A stretch of 64,000 nt of DNA from Glebionis coronaria (lineage: Eukaryota > Streptophyta > Magnoliopsida > Asterales > Asteraceae), in assembly GCA_025667525.1 (NCBI GenBank), contig CM046880.1, positions 599,697,452 to 599,761,451 on the forward strand, given 5' to 3'. Below, piece after piece: positions 45,313 through 56,015 of this stretch. Both the position numbers and the translations under genes were made by a program. The notes under the pieces were generated by a model. That model worked only from the letters and a program-made list of their open reading frames with translations, did not search any database and was not told the origin of the DNA. Position 1 is the first letter of the stretch; each line of letters starts with the position of its first letter.

Positions 45313-46287
45313 CCTTGATATACTTGAAGATTTTCTTGACTGCATTCAAGTTAGATACGGTTGGAGCCACCTGATGTCTAGAACAAGAACTTATTGCAAA
45401 CATAATGTCCGGACGCGGCTCATTCTTGAATTTGACTTTTTAGTGACTTCATAAGGTGTTGCTGCTGGTCTAAGAGGTTCCACATCAAACTTCTAAAGAA
45501 TCTCATGAACATACTTGTCTTGACTTATGAAGATACCATCCGACTGCTGCTTGACTTGAAGACCAAGGAAAAATGTGAGTTCTCCCATGGCACTCATCTA
45601 AAATTCGCCTTTCGTTATCTGTTCAAACTCATCACACCATTCCTTCTTAGTAGAACCGAAGATAATATCATCCACATACACTTGAACTAGGATGATGTCC
45701 TTGGCATTCCTTTTAAGAAACAGTGTTTTGTCAATAGTGCCTCTGTTGTAGCCGTGTTTCAACAAGAAAGTGGACAGACGCTCATAGCAAGCTCTAGGAT
45801 CCTGATGAAGTCCATATAGAGCTTTGACCACCTTGTAAACTTTCTTGGGGTGAAGTGGATCCACAAAGCCCTTAGATTGAGTGACATAAACTTCCTCATC
45901 AATCTTGCCATAGAGAAATGCACTCTTGACATCCATCTGAAAAACCGTAAAGCTAACATAAGAAGCAAAAGCCAAGAACAGACGAATGGCCTCAATCCTA
46001 GCAACAGGAGCAAAGACTTCAGTACAGTCAATTCCTTCAAGTTGTGTGTGACCTTGTGCAACCAGCCTAGCTTTATTTCTCCCCACAATACCCTTTGCAT
46101 CTTTCTTGTTCTTGAGAATCCATTTGGTACCAATTGTTGTCTTTCCATTTGGCAAGTCAACTAGGATCCAAACATTCTGAAACAAGAACAGTTGCATCTC
46201 CTCCTGCATAGCCTCCACCCAACTTTGATCCTCTAGAGCATGTAAGACTGACCTAGGTTCCACCTGTGATAGAAAACAAGCAAACAA
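45313..46287 (-). pseudogene. Reverse transcriptase, element F
   Basis: The frame 46287-45598 has 229 codons. It contains [39 protein letters not shown], then [19 protein letters not shown] and [16 protein letters not shown] (usually GLKQAPRAWYERL, so two consensus residues are changed). The catalytic [11 protein letters not shown] follows. After the stop at 45598 the connection domain continues out of frame to 45313, where element H interrupts. All catalytic motifs remain, so inactivation is by frame damage and by H. Confidence 0.9.
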
Positions 46288-47085
46288 CAGTGAATAGAGT
46301 ATGTGTGATTATTACGCTTTTGGCCTTTAATATAGCTCACAAGAGCATGATGATCAAACGTTGATTTCTTATGCATGCGGCGAGTTTTGACAGTAGAACC
46401 AGGATCTCCAATGATTTGAGTAGTTGGATGGTCTTTATTGATCTGCTGAACAGGAATAGGAGCTACATCCACTTCTGGTGCCAAGTTATTAAGATCCCCA
46501 ACAATGTCATCATCATATGAAGCAGAGTCGAAAAATCCATCTATTAGTTGCTTATGAATATCATCCAGCTTAGTAGAAGTCTTCTTTTGATAGTTCCCCA
46601 AGTCAGAAGGACCAGAGAATCTAGTTGTGAAAGTAGGATCAGTAACCGGACTACCAATAGGTGTTAAACTTGCACTAGGAGTAACATTAGGAGCACTAGG
46701 AGTAACTGGTACAGCAGGAGTACTCATAGGAAACTCAAAGCCTCTTTGAGCAGCTATTGTAGTGGCATCTTGTTGTTGCTTGAGCAATGTGTCAAGAGCT
46801 CCTTGTGAGTCCACAATGTCTGATGGAGAGGCATAATAGGAGTAGCATTGGTGTTAGGAGAGACTGTGGCGGAATAGGATGGAACAACAAAAATGTCATC
46901 ATCCTCATCTGAGTCCCAAAAGCTAGAATTAGCACCTGCACTAGAAGTTGCAAACACTTGTGGACCTGCATCTTGGTTAGTTTTGAAACGTAAATATCCC
47001 ACTGAGTCACTAAGATAATCAAGATCAAAATACCATTCAGGACCTTTGCCTTGGATGTTTGTCTTCTCCTCAAAGTACCTGAGAT
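46288..47085 (-). pseudogene. Integrase C-terminal extension/linker, element F
   Basis: Frames 47002-46754 and 46814-46233 cover the Ser/Thr/Pro-rich linker between integrase and reverse transcriptase that is typical of Sireviruses. Visible stretches are SSFWDSDEDDDIFVVPSYSA, DTLLKQQQDATTIAAQRGFE and TSTKLDDIHKQLIDGFFDSA. The QQQD point is where element C is cut by E at 53928, which shows how C would have continued. Confidence 0.8.
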
Positions 47086-47600
47086 TTATAGTTTCAATGA
47101 CACGCTTGGCATGAAGATTATAGACACGATAAGCTCGAAGTGAGCTGAATATCCCACAATGTAGCCTTCATTTTCCTTGCCATCAAATTTCCCCAAATAG
47201 TCACTAGTATTCAGAATGGTGACAGGAGAACCAAATGGATTCAAATAAGCAATGTTGGGTACTTTGGCTGTGAGTAGCTCATAGGGAGTCTTCTTATGGG
47301 GATTGGTAATTGAAACCCTATTCAACACATAACTTGCAGTGTTGACAGCTTCTGTCCAAAACATAGTTGGAATGGTTTCGTTATGAGGCTGAGAGTAGTA
47401 ATGGCCTTGAAGGATGCTTTGTGTTGTTTGCCTTTGCTGCACGCAAGGCAATTGATGTCATTTCTGAAAGTTTTGGGAGGTAAACCAGAGACCAAGTTCA
47501 TATTTGCCAATTTGTGGATGGTCTTGAAGTTTACATGTCCCATCCTTCTGTACCATTTAGTGGCTTCATCTTCTGAGGCTTTAGCAACCAAACAAGCTAG
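47086..47600 (-). pseudogene. Integrase of element F with catalytic core deleted
   Basis: Frame 47591-47322 has the HHCC zinc region (WYRRMGHVNFKTIHKLANMN ... CLACSKGKQHKASF) and then runs into LITKPFQLCFGQKL. Compared with element C, about 373 bp between codons for LITEPLQ and MF-TEAV are missing, which removes all three acidic catalytic residues. The deletion is not a multiple of three, so the downstream C-terminal part (frame 47451-47086: TEAVNTASYVLNRVSITNPH, PNIAYLNPFGSPVTILNTSD) is out of frame. The junction coincides with CAACT/CGACT in element C. F could not integrate on its own. Confidence 0.85.
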
Positions 47601-48000
47601 TTAACCAGTAGGATTAACTTCATTCAGCTTGATACTATAGAGATTGTGTCTTCTAGGGATTCTGAGCAGAACTTGAGAGTCATCCGGTAGCTTAAAGTCT
47701 TTGGATAACACCAGTGCTTCAGTATCCGTAAATAGGACAAACTGCTTCTTGTCACAAATCTGAGAGACAGAGATCAAGTTGAAGTGTTGAAGTGCTTCCA
47801 CATAGTAGAACTGCTCAAAATTAAGGTTAGGTGTATGAATAGTTCCGTTGCCAGAGATCCTTCCTTCACCACCTCCGAAGTAGACCTTTCCGTCTTGAAA
47901 TGGTACAAAGTTAGATAAAAGTCCTTTATTCCCTGTCATGCTCCAAGAGCATCCAATATCAACTATTCCAAGAGTAAGATCTTGGTATGGAGTAATCTAC
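47601..48000 (-). pseudogene. Protease region of element F
   Basis: On the minus strand GIVDIGCSWSMTGN occupies the active-site position, with D-I-G instead of D-S/T-G, so the catalytic triplet itself is altered. MTGNKGLLSNFVPFQDGKVY, ISGNGTIHTPNLNFE and FNLISVSQICDKKQFVLF follow. The protease would cut the polyprotein. The frame ends in a stop after NEVNPTG just before the integrase zinc region. Confidence 0.8.
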
Positions 48001-49314
48001 AACAACAAAAAAAAATATATGCAAAATTTAGTGTCTTAAGGGGACCCAGAGCATCCTTCATCATATGGGTGTTATTGTTTGACCAAGAACAACCTACTGA
48101 GGGCTTAACAGTGGTACCCAAATTTCCCAACCCAAAATACATTTGGTCTGAATTAAAAGCATAATTCTGATTAAAGTTCTGAAAATAGTTGTTGGTTGAT
48201 CTATTGTAAGTACAACCATTGCTTCTCCAAAGATTAATCATTTAAGGAGAGGTCCTTCTAGAAGAAGAATAGGATTGGGCACATGGGTTTAGTCTTCTAG
48301 AAGAAAAAGGAGCAACTCCTGGTGGACCAGGAGCAGGATAAGCATGATAAACAGAAGGAGTTTGATCATAAAAATCACAATCCTTAATCAAATGAAATTT
48401 GCTTCCACAAACAAAGCATGTTTTAAAAGACCTTTTATTCAAATGACATTGTTTCACACTGCTAAATTTATTACAAACAATTCTAGGAGAATCAACATTC
48501 CTAGGACTCAATAAACTAGAGCTAGAAACAGTTGAAGTATAAGCATCTCTCTCATCACTCATCCTAGCACTAGTAGCAGCAGGGTCATTTGTCTTCGAAC
48601 TTGAAGGTCTTGACTCTTCACTTGAACCACAGGATGCATAGTCACTGGCCTTATCACTGAAAGTACAAGAGACAAAGTCATTAGTATTAGTAGTGCTTTT
48701 GGAGACTCGTGCATCTGTGATCCATCCAAGTCAGTATGCCTAGATATGGGCATAAAAGTTCCTGTAAGAGGTAGAGGAACAACATGCATTACTGCAACTG
48801 GTTGAAACCTATTGTAGCTAGGTTTTCCCTCCTCCTCCTTGTCAGGATCAAAGACACTTAAAAAAGATAAATCAAACACATCTTCTGAATCAATATATTT
48901 ATCAAAGCCTAAACCTCTCTTAGTTCTACCAGACATGCTACTATCAATTAACTTGGAAAGATTCTTGTGTGCTGTTTGCCATTTTTCAAATCGTAAAAGT
49001 GTAGCATCCAATTTTTCTTGCATGTCTTGCTTATCCTTAATACTGTCATTGTTTAGTTTTTCAGTATATTTAAGCATGTTAGTGGTGTTTTCTAAATCAA
49101 TGCTTAGAATTCTAATTTTATCCTCATATTCACGTTGAGTATCTTGAAGCCACCTCTTTTGTTGTTCAAATGTTTTTAAAGAACTCTTATACGCTTGAAC
49201 TTCTAAAAAATATTTGTCATTTTGTTCATTTAGTTCATTGTATTGAGTCAAGAGTTCTGAATATTTATCATGACAACCAAGAGGGTAATTTTGTACCTGA
49301 GGCGAGATTCCCAT
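48001..49314 (-). pseudogene. gag C-terminal half, element F
   Basis: Frame 49314-48559 carries the coiled-coil-like segment between the zinc knuckles: YNELNEQNDKYFLEVQAYKS and EKLNNDSIKDKQDMQEKLDA. Frame 48562-48242 carries the second zinc knuckle CFVCGSKFHLIKDC (CX2CX4HX4C). Frame 48241-47963 follows with NRSTNNYFQNFNQNYAFNSD. Two-knuckle gag proteins are common in Sireviruses. Frameshifts separate the parts. A TAA replaces the sense codon of E between VE and FALMG near 49320. Confidence 0.85.
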
Positions 49315-49323
49315 AAGAGCAAA

Positions 49324-50645
49324 TTATTCTACTTCCTCAGCATCAGATAGATTCCCTGCAATCATAGCAAATACATCAGTAGAAGCTTCAGCTGATTCCA
49401 GGGTATCATTCGGATGATCATTCCAGTTAAACATGGAGTCAACATACACCAAAGCTTTCTTTTCATATTTGAGCTCTTGAACCTTGAAGGCTGAATACCT
49501 GTTCTTCTCCTGGTCATTTTTGTTAGGGCATTCCCTAGCAAAATGTCCTTGCTGCTGGCAGTTATAGCAAATGACCTTGCTTCTATCAAACATGGCTGGC
49601 TCTCTTGGGTTGTAATTGAATTTTCGACCGGCTTTCTTTTCAAACTTATGAAATAGGAGAGTGAGCATAGCCATCTGCCATTTTAGATCCATTTCATCCA
49701 AGTCAAGTTTATCAACTTGTTTGAAATCATCAAAAGCAAGTTGCTGTTGTGGATCAACATCAACAACAAAAGAGTGAAGAACTGCTTCTACCATAATACC
49801 AGTCTTGTCTTTTGGTTCAGGAGTAGAAGTATGTTGAAATGATAAAGTATAGCTTGGGCTATTAGCATAAGACATTGGACTAGATCCCATGGAACTCACA
49901 AAAGCAGAGTTAGCAGGAGTAGGAAAGGAATCACTTGAGTATCCTCTCACATGAGGCTCAAAGGCTTAAGTTTATAAAACAAGTCATCAAAATTAAGATA
50001 GTCAAGGCCACCTTTTGCTTTTAGAGAGATGACTACCTGATTCCATGAGTGAGGTAGGGCTCTAAGAAACCTGACATTGATATCTCCATTGTCAGGTTTG
50101 GACCTGAGTTGATTCAACTGGCTAAGTATCTTTTGGAACCTGTCATACCCTTGATGAATACCTTTAGTTTCAGAGATCTTGAATTCTGTGAATTCATCTC
50201 TCAGCATGGATCTGTGCATTTTCTTTGATTCCTCATTCCCCCCAAACCTTGCCTTTACTCCATTCCAAATCTCCCTAGCATCATCCAAGTGATAAAAGTC
50301 ACCCATGTGATCATCAGGAAGGGACTGAAGCAAAATAGTTTTTGCTTTGATTTCCTTCTAAACAGCTGTGATTTCTTCATGCGTTTTAGGATCTAGAAGG
50401 ATGACATTACCATTCTTGTCTCTTCCAGTAAGCTTCTTACTATTGCCATTCTGAATAACTTTACAAAGGTCTAGATCAGTATTGGTGATCCAGCATTCCA
50501 TCTTCATGGCCCAACTATCATACTCATCCTTCTTCAAGAGTGGAAATTTTCCATTTGTATTGGAAACAGTAGCAACAATTTGCTGAGGTTGCTGTATTTT
50601 AGAGGTGCTTGCTTCTCCTGTTTCAGTAGAACTAGAGGCAGACAT
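49324..50645 (-). pseudogene. gag N-terminal half, element F
   Basis: It starts MSASSSTETGEASTSKIQQP at 50645 on the minus strand, 61 bp after the primer site. Core motifs: YDSWAMKMECWITNTDLDL, HMGDFYHLDDAREIWNGVKA, RFGGNEESKKMHRSML. Stops and shifts: a TAG at 50358 where E has a Gln codon, and a deletion at LKPLSLM near 49950 that changes frame. The third frame (49950-49324) contains the first zinc knuckle CYNCQQQGHFARECPNK, intact here (CX2CX4HX4C). It would form the particle shell and bind element RNA. Confidence 0.9.
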
Positions 50646-50706
50646 GATTAAACAAAGTTGTTAGTAAAAAGAAAAATTGATTCTCCTTGAGCAAAGACTC
50701 TCCCAG

Positions 50707-50718
50707 GCTCTGATACCA
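50707..50718 (-). other. Primer-binding site of element F
   Basis: TGGTATCAGAGC on the minus strand, two bases from the 5' LTR, is an exact initiator tRNA-Met match. Confidence 0.95.
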
Positions 50719-50720
50719 CT

Positions 50721-51192
50721 TGTTGGGTCCACTAGATATGGATCTTGCAGCCTGTTAAGGATGGTTAACGACTTCTGGAATCACAAGTCTATTCACAGAG
50801 AGACTCTAGATGAAACACACAGTATAAGTGCGGAATATAAATATTATGAATAAGAAGAAACAGAAACTAAATAACTTGATCCTTACTAAGGATTTCTACT
50901 ATTAATATGAACTAAATAATGTCTGATAAAGGTGTGTCTAACCCTTCTGCCAATGGTTCCTTTTATACTACAAGGAAACCCTAATACAACATTAAACCAA
51001 AACGTGTAACTTCTGATATGCATATCATTTCCTAACATATCTCATGCATATCCTAACAAACTACTTAGAATAATAATGTTTGACTTCCTACTAGACCAAG
51101 AGCACGTGTTGCTCCTACTACTACTAGGACCAGGAGGAACTACATACCTCCTAGCATACCTATTACAAATGTCTATTACAGAGGTCCTAACA
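50721..51192 (-). repeat. 5' LTR of element F
   Basis: 472 bp, homologous to 32607-33080. The TATA box TATAAAAGG is on the minus strand at 50959-50967. About 4% differences from the 3' LTR were seen in stretches compared by eye. Confidence 0.95.
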
Positions 51193-51795
51193 CTAGTTTA
51201 GGGAAAAATGAATATATATTAGTGTTAGGTAGTAGAGGGACTAATATTGTCAAGTTTGAAACTTGTGGACTTAAAAGCAATTAATAGTTTAAAGGGTAGA
51301 AAATGATTATTAACCAATCTTGAAAATATTTACAGGGCTCAGGTTTCGTAAAAATACTTTTCAAAAGTTACAATGCATCATAAATATGATTATATGATTT
51401 CCTGACACGACTTAATACGTAATTAAAACGAAATCATCGAAAATATTAATTATTGAAACAATCGATAATAAAATGTAAAATTTTAGGCATCCGTCGGTAT
51501 CGTGATTCACTAGGAATTCTCGTTGTACATTGATTTTGAATAAACTCGTTGTAAAATGTACGCGGGTGATTTTAAATCAAAAACTTTGATTTAAATAAAT
51601 ATAGAAAAATAAAATAAGAATTTTATAATCCATATGAAGTATTTATCAATGATCAGAAAATACTTGAAAAGTATAATTTATTAAAATTATCATGATCTCA
51701 GGATTTACATATAAAAAATTAAAAAAAATGAAATACGTTGGAAAATTTCAAAAAAACACGAATAAAATAATGTTGGGAAAGTACGGGTTCTTACA
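51193..51795 (-). repeat. 5' LTR of element D, outer part
   Basis: Continues the D LTR after the F insertion, matching 24425-25034 from CTAGTTTAGG to GGGTTCTTACA. It carries the D TATA box (TATATATTC, minus) immediately beside the F insertion, and ends at the TTTTA target duplication. Confidence 0.95.
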
Positions 51796-52311
51796 TTTTA
51801 AAACATGCTTTGTTTGTGGTAGTAAATTTCATTTGATTAAAGATTGTGGTTTTTATGATCAAAGGCTTGCTGGCCATTATTCATATGGTACTCATGGTCC
51901 ACTAGTAGTTACTCCTACTAGTGTGGGTTTCACTTCTAGTAGGCTAAAATCTTGTGCTCAACCTTTTCCTACTACTAGGAGGAATTCTCCTTCAACTTCT
52001 GCTACTTGGAGAGACAACCAAAGTACCACCAACAGACCAACCAATGCTTATTTTCAAAATTTTCATAAATCTGTTGCAAATTACAATACTTCTACTGACC
52101 ACATGCAATTTGGATTAGGAAACTTGGGTTCTGCTGTTAAGCCCTTAGCAAGTTGTTCTTGGACACAAATTAGAACACCAATGATGCCAAAGAAGTACAA
52201 GAACAACAGTGGATCTCATCAATCTCCATGGCTATCTTACAATGATCCACAAGGCAGGCTCAAGTCAGGAATGGCTTGGGTCCCCTTAAGATACTAATTG
52301 TTAAATATGTT
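51796..52311 (+). pseudogene. gag C-terminus with second zinc knuckle, element C
   Basis: Frame from the TTTTA junction to TAA near 52297, with CFVCGSKFHLIKDCGFYDQ (CX2CX4HX4C, all ligands kept). A Ser/Thr/Asn-rich tail follows (TNAYFQNFHKSVANYNTSTD, MQFGLGNLGSAVKPL), then GSHQSPWLSYNDPQGRLKSG. The apparent 201-codon frame starting at 51692 includes LTR sequence of D and is an artefact of the junction. Confidence 0.85.
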
Positions 52312-52720
52312 TCTTGTTGTTGTAGATTAATCCATACCAAGATCCAACTCTTGGAATTATAGATAGTGGTTTTTCTATAAGCATGACAGGGAACAAAGGA
52401 CTTTGACTAACTTTGTATCATTTCAAGGCGAAAAGGTGTACTTTGGTGGGGGTGAAGGGCGTATCACAGGCAAAGGAACTATTCAGACCCCTAAACTTAA
52501 TTTTGGGCAGGTGTACTATGTAGAGGCACTCCAACACTTCAACTTGATCTCTGTATCTCTGATTTGTGACAAGAAGCAGTTTGTCCTCTTTATGGATACT
52601 GATTGCCTGGTGTTGTCCAAAGACTTTCAACTTCCGGATGACTCCCAAGTACTACTCAAAGTTCCAAGAAGACATAATATATACAATATCAAGTTGAATG
52701 AAGTCAATCTTACTGGTTAA
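52312..52720 (+). pseudogene. Protease region, element C
   Basis: GIIDSGFSISMTGNKG keeps D-S-G of the aspartic protease, but a frameshift follows directly (GGACTTTGACTAAC). The frame continues with TNFVSFQGEKVYFGGGEGRI and FNLISVSLICDKKQFVLF, and stops after NEVNLTG at 52718-52720. F stops at the same point, so that stop is older than the split of the two copies or is part of family structure. Confidence 0.8.
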
Positions 52721-53928
52721 TTGGCTTGTTTAATTGCCAAAGCCTCGGAAGATGAAGCCACCAAATGGCATAGGAGGATGGGGCATGTTAATTTTAAAAC
52801 AATTCATAAGCTGGCTAACATGAACCTGGTTCTGGGTTACCTCCTAAAACCTTCAAGAATGATATAAATTATATTGCTTGTAGTAAAGTTAAACAACACA
52901 AAGCATCCTTCAAGGCCATTACTGCTCTTAGTCTTATCACTGAACCTTTGCAACTCCTTCACATGGATCTTTTTAGTCCTACCTCCATAAGAAGCATTGA
53001 TCATAAACAATACTACCTTGTGGTGACTGACGGCTATAGCATATTCTCATGGGTCTTCTTTCTTGCTTCTAAGAATGAGACTTACCCCATTCTCAAAGAC
53101 TTCTTTACCATGATTGAGAATCAACTGTCAAAGAAAGTAAAAGGTATTCGTTGTGATAATGGCATAGAATTCAAGAATGCAGACCTCATAGAACTTTGCA
53201 ATTCTAAAGGCATTAAAAAAGACTACATTGCTGCCCGAACTCCTCAACAAAATGATGTTGTTGAAAGGAAGAACAAGACTCTTATAGAAGCAGCAAGAAC
53301 CATGCTTGTTGATTCAAAGATTTCGACTATGTTTTAGACAGAAGCGGTCAACACTGCTTGTTATGTGTTGAATAGGGTCTCCATTACTAATCCTCATAAG
53401 AAGACTCCCTATGAGCTACTCACAGCCAAAGTACCAAGCATTACCTATTTGAAACCTTTTGGCTGTCATGTCACGATTCTCAACACTAGTGACTATTTGG
53501 GGAAATTTGATAGCAAGGCTGATGAAGGCTTCATTGTGGGTTATTCAACTCACTCTAGAGCCTATAGGGTCTATAATCTTACTGCCAAGCGTGTCACTAA
53601 AACAATTAACCTAAGGTATTTTGAAGAGAAGACAAACCTTCAAGGGAAAGTACCTGATTGGTATTTTGATCTTGACTATCTTTGGAACTCTTTAGGATAT
53701 TTTCGCTTCAAAACTAACCAACATGCAGGTCCACAAGAGTCTGTCAATTCTAATGCATGTGCTACTTCAAGCTTAACGGACTCATAAGAGGATGATGACA
53801 TTTTTGTTATCCCATCCTATTCTACATCCATTGCTCCAAAAACCTTTGCTACTCCTGTTGGTGTTACTTCACCAGACATTACTGGCTCATAAGAAGATCT
53901 TGATATATTGCTCAAGCAACAACAAGAT
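52721..53928 (+). pseudogene. Integrase, element C (core present)
   Basis: The HHCC region (WHRRMGHVNFKTIHKLANMN) is followed by a frame break near 52830 and a changed zinc Cys context. The catalytic core is complete in frame 52948-53337: LHMDLFSP (first Asp), GIRCDNGIEFKN (second Asp) and QQNDVVERKNKTL (Glu). A TAG at 53335-53337 replaces Trp (MFWTEAV in F). The C-terminal part continues in frame 53365-53787 (VLNRVSITNPHKKTPYELL, FGCHVTILNTSDYLGKFDSK). Further stops occur in the linker. This copy shows what element F has lost. Confidence 0.88.
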
Positions 53929-54231
53929 TGTTAAGACCTCTGGAATAGATATTTGTAATAGATAAGTTAGGAGGTATGTAGTTCATCCTGGTCCTAGTAG
54001 TAGTAGGAGCAATACGTGCTCCTGGTCTAAGTAGAAAGTCAAACATTATTATTCTGAGTAGTTTATTAGGATATGCATGAGATATGTTAGGAAAGGATAT
54101 GCATATCAGAAGTTACACATTTTGGTTTAATAGAGTATTAGGGTTTCCTTGTAGTATAAAAGGAACCATTGGCAGAAGGGTTAGACACACCTTCATCAAA
54201 CATTATTCATTTCATATTAATAGTAGAAATC
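53929..54231 (+). repeat. 5' LTR of element E, first part
   Basis: Starts TGTTAAGACC and includes the TATA box TATAAAAGG at 54155-54163. It ends with AAATC, the target site of G. Together with 61071-61242 it makes 475 bp, exactly the length of the C LTR. Confidence 0.95.
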
Positions 54232-54657
54232 TGATAGGTGTGTAAACACCCATCCTTTTTACCACTTAATTACAATAATAACCGAGCCAAAACGTGTATT
54301 TTATGTCATTTATGTCGGAATTATGTGTGGTTTGTGTTTTTGTTGTGATTTAGGACGAAAAGGTGAAAAGTGAAAGACGAAAGACGAAGTCAAGAAGTCA
54401 AGAGTGCAAAAAGAGCGGAAGTCCAAGACCAATTCTGAAGATTTATCAAAGAAAAAGTCAAAAGACGGAAGTTTACTAAAAGCCGAAGAACTCAAGTCTA
54501 ATTTATTGAAGAATTACAAGACGAGTTTAAAGAAATCCCGAGACAAAGTCATTAAAGTCCAAGATTTAAGAAGATTAAAGGCTTAAGGACTTGATGGTGC
54601 AATTAAGGAAAGAAGAAAGAGGGGAGGAAGCTTCCTAAGCACCTCCCTAATCTCCAC

Positions 54658-54666
54658 TATAAATAG
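54658..54666 (+). promoter_or_regulatory. TATA box of element G 5' LTR
   Basis: TATAAATAG after CTCCAC, conserved at 59949-59957 in the 3' LTR. It divides the LTR into about 430 bp of U3 and 1.1 kb of presumed R/U5. Confidence 0.8.
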
Positions 54667-55120
54667 GCCATTAGTGTTTTCATTTCATTTGGTTGGATAG
54701 CTTGACAAACTATTTCTTCCATTTTAATTACCTTGCACATTTAATTACCTTGTCATTTAATTTCATGTCAATTTAAATACATTGTCTTGCACCTTAAATT
54801 CCTTTAATTTCAAGTAAGTTTTCTTTTAATTCTTGTCAATCTTTATTTTTATTGTTCATCTCCTATCTACCTTTCTTTAATCTTTGATCTTTATGTTTAT
54901 GTTCATGTTTATGTTTTTTAGCTTTTACTGATTAAGTGGGGTTTGATTATTTTGATCATTATTGTTAGTTTGATTGTTTAGGATTGTTTGTTTATGATTA
55001 GTAGATGTTATTTGTTTAGTTTGATTTAATCCTTTGTTTGATTTGATTAAGTTTTGGTTAGATTCGTGTAGCTTTGTGTATCCCTTGTTCTTCGCTGTTC
55101 TGTTACTGTATTCCCCAGAT

Positions 55121-55356
55121 ATTCCGAATCAACAGTGCATTCCGGATCAAGAAAGATATTCCGGATCAACAGAACATTCCGGATCAAGAACAACATTCTG
55201 GATCAAGGACCAGTACTCCGAATCAAGACTTTATTCCGGATAAGTGACATATTCCGGATAAAGGACCTATTCCGGATCAAGGGCTTTGGTTAACATTCCG
55301 AACGAAGTTGACATTCCGGATGAATGTTTATTCCGAATGAGGGTATTATTCCGGAT
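55121..55356. repeat. ATTCCGGAT motif array in the 5' LTR of G
   Basis: Thirteen ATTCCGGAT-like words (ATTCCGGAT, ATTCCGAAT and single-base variants), nearly all in one orientation, at 12-28-bp spacing. It lies about 460-700 bp downstream of the TATA box. The corresponding H array has more units and mixed orientation. Confidence 0.9.
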
Positions 55357-55777
55357 GAGCTATTTTTCAGGTTCCTTTAATTTCAGTTTTTAACTTTCTG
55401 TTTTTAATTTTCAAGCTTTACTTTTCCCGCCTTTTACTTAGTTGCACTTTAAGTTTATTGTCTTAGATTTATTTTCAGCCTTGCCTTAGTTTAAGTTTTA
55501 GTTGTGTTTTAAGTTTGCCTTAGATAGATTTAAATTTGCGTTATTTACTTTTAGTGCCTTTTAATTTTCGTCACGCTTTTTAATACTTGCCATTTATTTT
55601 TAAATTAGACTTAGATTTATTTTAACGTCAATTTTCATTTACGTCTTGCACATTTATTTTAAAAACAACCAAAAATATTCTTTTTCACCAAAAACAATTG
55701 AGTCGCATTTTGAACCGGAAATCAATTCGTTAAGATACCGAATTAAATTGAACCTAACAAAATCTCAGTCATTAAAA

Positions 55778-55795
55778 TGGCGCCGCTGCCGGCTC
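55778..55795 (+). other. Primer-binding site of element G
   Basis: TGGCGCCGCTGCCGGCTC, three bases after the LTR. It is identical to H and of the Athila/Tat (tRNA-Asp complementary) type. Confidence 0.85.
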
Positions 55796-56015
55796 TTTTC
55801 GTAAAGATTAACGGTTTTCTGTGAGAGACGCGCTGTTTTTGGGATCCGTTCACTGGTGAACGTTATTTTTCGTGTCAAAAATTTTCCAAAAATCCCAAAA
55901 AAATTTGAAAAATCATAAAAAGCATTTCTTTTTCAAAGTTTTGTACCAAAAATATTCCTCTTTATCCTCTATTATGTTTAATTCTTTTCTTTACCCTTCT
56001 TATTTATAATTCTTC

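Larger units (their letters stand above)
32607..51192 (-). mobile_element. Sirevirus-type copia element F (disrupted by H)
   Basis: LTRs of 474 and 472 bp are flanked by CTCGT (32602-32606) and CTAGT (51193-51197). The uninterrupted D LTR has CTAGT at this site, so the left copy has mutated. The minus-strand order is 5' LTR, tRNA-Met site, gag with two zinc knuckles, protease, integrase with its core deleted, reverse transcriptase, [element H], RNase H, env-like region, tandem repeats, polypurine tract, 3' LTR. The env-like region downstream of pol and the gag type mark it as Sirevirus-like. Without H it is about 11.4 kb. Confidence 0.95.
22129..51795 (-). mobile_element. Ty3/gypsy-like element D (itself disrupted)
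   Basis: Two long LTRs (2,906 bp at left; about 2.9 kb at right once the F insertion is removed) are flanked by TTTTA at 22124-22128 and 51796-51800. Read on the minus strand, the 5' LTR is the right one, with a Met-type primer site at 30276-30293. The polypurine tract lies next to the left LTR. The 5.26-kb interior has no intact gene, only a weak relic of a gypsy integrase C-terminus near the 3' end and a Mutator-like insertion. The gypsy assignment rests on that relic, the LTR size and the polypurine context. Confidence 0.85.
51796..53928 (+). mobile_element. Sirevirus-type copia element C, right part
   Basis: Resumes element C after D. The sequence runs directly from the codons left at 22128 into the second zinc knuckle, then protease and integrase. 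It ends at AAGAT (53924-53928), where element E inserted, in the linker before reverse transcriptase (codons LLKQQQD). The remainder of C should lie to the right of the window. Confidence 0.95.
54232..55774 (+). repeat. 5' LTR of element G
   Basis: Runs TGATAGGTGTG ... CAGTCATTA. The target duplication forces an unusual ...TTA end instead of CA, as in H. A short Lys-rich frame (54404-54586) occurs in both LTRs because they are duplicates. It lies upstream of the TATA box and is not considered a gene. Confidence 0.95.

Noticed and set aside
51692..52297. A continuous 201-codon frame starting in LTR sequence and containing a zinc knuckle
   Set aside because: The first 35 codons are D LTR sequence fused by chance to the gag of C at the insertion junction. 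It is not a gene fusion.
54404..54586. Lys-rich 60-codon frame in the G LTR (again at 59700-59877)
   Set aside because: Lies upstream of the TATA box in U3, is not kept as an equivalent frame in H, and has no recognisable domain.
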